Source of the DNA: Pseudomonadota bacterium
GTDB lineage: Bacteria > Pseudomonadota > Gammaproteobacteria > Burkholderiales > Burkholderiaceae_C
Length of the DNA stretch: 9,074 bases
Direction: 5' to 3'
Assembly: GCA_023390985.1 (NCBI GenBank)
Contig: JAEWBU010000403.1
Span: 1-9,074, forward strand
Of this stretch, positions 7,237 through 9,074 are shown in pieces. Under the pieces are notes generated by a model. It was not told where the DNA came from. It saw only the letters and a program-made list of their open reading frames with translations, and ran no database searches. The translations under genes were made by a program, and so were the position numbers. Position 1 is the stretch's first letter. Each line of letters opens with the position of its first letter.

Positions 7237-7265
7237 CCGTCATCCCCGCGAAGGCGGGGATCCAG
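7237..7265 (-). repeat. REP-like hairpin repeat, copy 2 (inverted)
   Basis: A perfect 8-bp stem, ATCCCCGC (7242-7249) with GCGGGGAT (7254-7261), has a GAAG loop and is flanked by CCGTC and CCAG. In reverse complement it is the same element as copies 1 and 3. It lies 11 bases after the flavin-reductase stop. Confidence 0.85.
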
Positions 7266-7279
7266 TGTTTTCCCTTGAA

Positions 7280-7296
7280 GTCCGCTGAAGGCGGAC
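7280..7296. repeat. Small hairpin between two repeat copies
   Basis: GTCCGC (7280-7285) and GCGGAC (7291-7296) form a 6-bp stem with a TGAAG loop. It sits midway between the two opposed REP-like hairpins and completes a three-hairpin array. Confidence 0.6.
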
Positions 7297-7297
7297 G

Positions 7298-7329
7298 CTC
7301 TGGATTCCCGCCTCCGCGGGAATGACGGG
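7298..7329 (+). repeat. REP-like hairpin repeat, copy 3
   Basis: The element reads from GCTCTGGATTCC to AATGACGG, with stem ATTCCCGC (7304-7311) and GCGGGAAT (7316-7323) and loop CTCC. Relative to copy 1 the only changes are one C-to-T and the matching G-to-A, which keep the base pair. The pair of opposed copies between two convergent genes resembles a BIME-type arrangement and probably also limits read-through in both directions. Confidence 0.85.
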
Positions 7330-7337
7330 TCGGTGGC

Positions 7338-8234
7338 TCAGCCCTTGGCCTGCGGCGGCAGGGTCTTCAGATACAGATACAGCGCCCGCACGTCGGTCTC
7401 GCTCATGTTCTTCAGCGAGCCGAACGGCATCACCAGCACGTCGCTGCCGTCCGGCCGCTTGCCGGTGCGGAACAGCTTGAGCATCGAGTCGGCGTCGGGA
7501 TAGAGCTTCATCACCGAGCCGGGACCAGTCGTGAGATTGGCCGCCGCGGGCCAGTCGGGCGGGCCGCCCGGCACCTTGCCGCCGGCCAGCTTCTCGCCGT
7601 GGCAGCCCAGGCACATGTTGGCCACGTACCTGCCGTGCTCCACGCTCACCGCTTCCGGGATGGGCTGCTGCGGCGGCAGCGAATGGTCGATCTTGGCCGC
7701 CGCATCGCGGATCGCTCCGAAGCCGTAGGCGACGCGCGCGGGCAGCGGCAACCGCACCTCGGCCCCCGTGCCCTGCGCCGGCGGCAGGCTGCGCACGTAG
7801 GCCACGAGCGATGCGAGGTCGTCGTCGGTGAAGCGGTTGTAGTCCTCGCTGGGCATCACCATCAGCGGACGGCCGGAAGGCGCGACGCCGTGGCGGATGG
7901 CGCGCACCCAGTCCTGCGGCTGGTAAGCGGCGACGACGTTGCCTGGACCGGGACTGATGTTCGGCCCCTTGATCTTCAGGCCCGCGCCGTCCTCGACGAA
8001 CGTGCGGCCCGCGCCGTTGTCGCCATGGCAGTCGACGCAGCCGCGCGAGTTGAAGAGGTACTTGCCGCGTTCCAGCGACTGCGCGTCGCTTCGGAACGCG
8101 ACCGGCTGGACCTTCACCTCGACCTTTCGCTCCATCCGCGCGTCGGCCATGCGAAGGCCGAGGAACACCGCGCCGCCCGCGAGCACGGCCAGCACCACCA
8201 CGGCGAGGCCGCCGCGTTTGACCCAGGGATTCAT
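7338..8234 (-). CDS. Membrane-anchored di-haem cytochrome c
   Basis: This 298-residue protein has one N-terminal hydrophobic segment (about residues 9-27) after MNPWVKRG and no evident cleavage site, so it is likely tethered to the inner membrane with the haem domains in the periplasm. There are two CxxCH haem-attachment sites, CVDCH (C66-H70) and CLGCH (C208-H212), each opening a class I cytochrome c domain. Candidate axial Met ligands follow in LMVMPSED (M127) and LVMPFGSL (M269). Family knowledge: two-domain cytochromes of this type carry electrons from periplasmic dehydrogenases to terminal oxidases. No dehydrogenase lies beside it here, so the donor is unknown. The start is set by a strong GGAGGAG at 8241-8247, 6 bases upstream; the same frame stays open further upstream, but that part has no cytochrome features. 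The gene converges on the flavin-reductase gene. Confidence 0.93.
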   Translation of the reverse strand: MNPWVKRGGLAVVVLAVLAGGAVFLGLRMADARMERKVEVKVQPVAFRSDAQSLERGKYLFNSRGCVDCHGDNGAGRTFVEDGAGLKIKGPNISPGPGNVVAAYQPQDWVRAIRHGVAPSGRPLMVMPSEDYNRFTDDDLASLVAYVRSLPPAQGTGAEVRLPLPARVAYGFGAIRDAAAKIDHSLPPQQPIPEAVSVEHGRYVANMCLGCHGEKLAGGKVPGGPPDWPAAANLTTGPGSVMKLYPDADSMLKLFRTGKRPDGSDVLVMPFGSLKNMSETDVRALYLYLKTLPPQAKG

Positions 8235-8240
8235 CTGCCG

Positions 8241-8247
8241 CTCCTCC
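8241..8247 (-). promoter_or_regulatory. Ribosome binding site of the di-haem cytochrome
   Basis: GGAGGAG on the minus strand, 6 bases before the ATG at 8234, is close to the ideal anti-Shine-Dalgarno complement. It settles this start against longer readings of the same frame. Confidence 0.8.
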
Positions 8248-8264
8248 GTCGTTGAAGAAGCGGA

Positions 8265-8294
8265 ACGGTAAGGACACGTGCGGGATGCCGTCAA
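8265..8294 (-). promoter_or_regulatory. Candidate sigma-70 promoter for the cytochrome gene
   Basis: On the minus strand TTGACG (8294-8289) matches five of six -35 bases. After an 18-base spacer TACCGT (8270-8265) keeps the three most conserved -10 positions (T1, A2, T6). Transcription would start near 8258, leaving a short leader that contains the strong ribosome binding site. The -35 lies in the loop and arm of the hairpin at 8280-8300. Confidence 0.4.
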
Positions 8295-8300
8295 TCCCGC
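8280..8300. repeat. Inverted repeat between the unknown gene and the cytochrome gene
   Basis: GCGGGAT (8280-8286) and ATCCCGC (8294-8300) form a perfect 7-bp stem around GCCGTCA. It lies 33 bases past the stop of the minus-strand gene at 8333 and has no T run. It shares GTCA-ATCCCGCG with the REP-like family and may be a rearranged relative, a weak terminator or an operator over the cytochrome promoter. Confidence 0.45.
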
Positions 8301-8332
8301 GTTTGCAGCAAGCCGGACGGCCGGTTGGCGCG

Positions 8333-8737
8333 CTAGACCACCAGGTCCTCGATGACGAAGTGCCGGTAGCGCACCGCGCAGGAGACGTCCACGTCGCGCA
8401 GCGCTTCCATGATCCGCTCGACGGCCTGCGCGTTGCGGGCCGGCACCAGCAGGGCGTGGTGGCCGCGCAGCGCCAGCTCGGCGAAATGGCGGCAGGTGTC
8501 TTCCTCGGTGCCCACGGAAGGCAGCAGCAGGTCGTGGCGGTCGAAGAGGTGCATCACGTCCTGCACGTCCTGGGGCGTCAGCAGGCTGAGCCCGGCGCAG
8601 TCGCATCCGCACTGGTCGAGCAGCGCCTCGGCTCGCTCCACGTGCTGCCGCGACGGCAGCATGATGAACAGGTGCCCGGTCGGGTAGAAGCCGCCGAGCA
8701 TCGACGTCATCCTGCGCTCGAGGTGGAAGGCGTGCAT
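8333..8737 (-). CDS. Protein of unknown function, two similar alpha/beta halves, CxCxC cluster
   Basis: No family could be named for this 134-residue, apparently soluble cytoplasmic protein with no signal peptide or membrane helix. Two segments look alike: GHLFIMLPSRQHVERAEALLDQCG (residues 21-44) and GHHALLVPARNAQAVERIMEALRDVD (92-117). Each is a hydrophobic strand, a turn and an amphipathic helix, suggesting a duplicated beta-alpha-beta (ferredoxin-like) fold of the kind seen in small stress-protein domains such as GSP17M/YflT; that likeness is only an impression. The C-terminal YRHFVIEDLVV is a probable closing strand. C43, C45 and C47 form a CGCDC cluster that could bind metal or be redox active; C82 and C120 are further cysteines. 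The start at 8737 has an AAGGAGAA ribosome binding site; the open frame extends upstream to 8965 but would overlap the neighbouring CBM gene. The cytochrome gene lies 98 bases downstream. Confidence 0.75.
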   Translation of the reverse strand: MHAFHLERRMTSMLGGFYPTGHLFIMLPSRQHVERAEALLDQCGCDCAGLSLLTPQDVQDVMHLFDRHDLLLPSVGTEEDTCRHFAELALRGHHALLVPARNAQAVERIMEALRDVDVSCAVRYRHFVIEDLVV

Positions 8738-8746
8738 GGGAAGGTT

Positions 8747-8751
8747 CTCCT
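8747..8751 (-). promoter_or_regulatory. Ribosome binding site of the unknown 134-residue protein
   Basis: AGGAG within GGAAGGAGAA on the minus strand lies 9 bases before the ATG at 8737. It supports this start over the longer reading that begins inside the CBM gene. Confidence 0.65.
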
Positions 8752-8761
8752 TCCAGTCAGC

Positions 8762-8775
8762 GTGCGCCTGCGCAC
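8762..8775. repeat. Short palindrome after the CBM gene
   Basis: GTGCGC-CT-GCGCAC is a 14-base inverted repeat in the 62-base gap between the CBM gene stop and the start of the unknown gene. It could be part of a rho-independent-like end or an operator. There is no T run. Confidence 0.35.
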
Positions 8776-8799
8776 CGGGAGCGTCAAGCACAGCGCCGG

Positions 8800-9074
8800 T
8801 CAGTTGCAGCCGCCTGACGCCCACAGGCTGGGCGTCCACTCCGGCGGGCTGTTCACGTTCCAGGTGTTGTTCGACGCCGGCAGCGCCACCCAGGTCGTGC
8901 CGTTGCGCGTGACGAGGTCGCCGCCGAAATAGCGCGTGGTGCCGTTCCATGCCGCCGGGTTGCACGACGGCGCGGGTGAAGGCGCCGGTGTGGGCGCGGG
9001 CGTCGGCGCAGGGGCCGGCGCGGGCGTCGGGGCCGGGGTCGGCGCGGGCGTGGGAGCCGGGGTAGGTGCCGGCG
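8800..9074 (-). CDS. C-terminal end of a secreted protein with PT linker and CBM5/12-like chitin-binding domain, partial
   Basis: The frame runs from the right edge to a TGA at 8802-8800, giving 90 visible residues with the N-terminal part outside the window. The first 36 residues are a Pro/Ala/Thr/Ser linker of nine PAPx units, a typical spacer of secreted bacterial hydrolases. The last 54 residues form a compact domain: CNPAAWNGTTRYFGGDLVTR, then NGTTWVAL, NNTWNV, PPEWTPSLW and a final GGCN. The AW...Y..GD.V..NG..W.A......P..W pattern with a Cys at each end (positions 1 and 53 of the domain, a likely disulfide) matches the small CBM5/12 chitin- or cellulose-binding fold, and several exposed Trp are present. 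Family knowledge: such modules tether chitinases, lytic polysaccharide monooxygenases, proteases or esterases to polysaccharide. The catalytic part cannot be known from here. Other frames over this stretch give no domain-like product. Confidence 0.82.
   Translation of the reverse strand, partial: PAPTPAPTPAPTPAPTPAPAPAPTPAPTPAPSPAPSCNPAAWNGTTRYFGGDLVTRNGTTWVALPASNNTWNVNSPPEWTPSLWASGGCN
8965..9072 (-). repeat. 12-base tandem repeat encoding a PAPT linker
   Basis: Nine contiguous 12-base units encode four-residue repeats: PAPT in six, PAPA in one and PAPS in the last two. Third codon positions vary among units while the Pro-Ala-Pro backbone is kept, so the repeat is maintained at protein level as a flexible extracellular spacer. 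The array may continue past the window edge. Confidence 0.8.

Noticed and set aside
7237..7329. CRISPR array
   Set aside because: The repeats are palindromic, in opposite orientations and only two in number, with no uniform spacers and no cas genes.
8235..8612. N-terminal extension of the cytochrome to 8612
   Set aside because: The extension is antisense-like and overlaps the unknown gene. It would bury the membrane anchor, and a strong ribosome binding site marks the ATG at 8234.
8252..8932. A 226-codon plus-strand open frame at the right end
   Set aside because: It overlaps antisense the unknown 134-residue gene and the CBM gene, both of which have better start signals or a domain match. 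The translated product looks like antisense sequence.
8738..8965. N-terminal extension of the unknown protein to 8965
   Set aside because: It would overlap the CBM-domain coding sequence in another frame, has no hydrophobic or domain character, and a good ribosome binding site precedes the ATG at 8737.
8965..9072. Non-coding minisatellite
   Set aside because: The 12-base periodicity is in frame with an open reading frame that continues into a recognisable binding domain, so it is better read as a coding linker.

Overview
The window is a GC-rich stretch of bacterial chromosome with tightly packed genes. Its content points to a betaproteobacterium of the Burkholderiales, probably Comamonadaceae (Ramlibacter/Variovorax-like). 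This is inferred from a Bug/TctC-type binding protein, a TRAP transporter, the strong G/C preference at third codon positions and the style of the dispersed hairpin repeats. The exact genus cannot be read from the sequence. No rRNA, tRNA, CRISPR array, transposase, integrase or phage gene was seen.

Left part (1-3707, plus strand): the 3' end of a DadA-like FAD-dependent D-amino-acid dehydrogenase/oxidase gene, then a Bug-family periplasmic solute-binding protein, then a long AMP-forming acyl-CoA synthetase. A REP-like hairpin repeat lies immediately before the CoA ligase and overlaps one of its possible start codons.

Middle (3708-7225, plus strand): a 99-base AT-richer gap holds a decayed repeat copy, a candidate sigma-54 -24/-12 element and a small inverted repeat. 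It precedes a complete TRAP transporter operon: DctP-type binding protein, DctQ small permease and DctM large permease. The genes are 4 and 12 bases apart. A flavin-reductase-family gene follows 22 bases after dctM and probably shares the transcript. Together these regions look like uptake and activation of organic acids (periplasmic capture, sodium- or proton-coupled import, CoA-thioester formation), with two redox enzymes. The actual substrates cannot be deduced.

Right part (7226-9074): a convergent intergenic region carries two REP-like hairpins in opposite orientation around a third small hairpin. Beyond it all genes are on the minus strand. Reading in their direction these are the C-terminal end of a secreted protein with a Pro-Ala-Thr linker and a chitin-binding (CBM5/12-like) domain, cut by the right edge; a 134-residue protein of unknown function with two similar alpha/beta halves and a CxCxC cluster; and a membrane-anchored di-haem cytochrome c with its own candidate promoter.

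Most of the window is ordinary metabolic and transport sequence. The points most worth checking are the unknown CxCxC protein, the truncated CBM protein, the base-paired covariation among repeat copies, and the candidate sigma-54 control of the TRAP operon.
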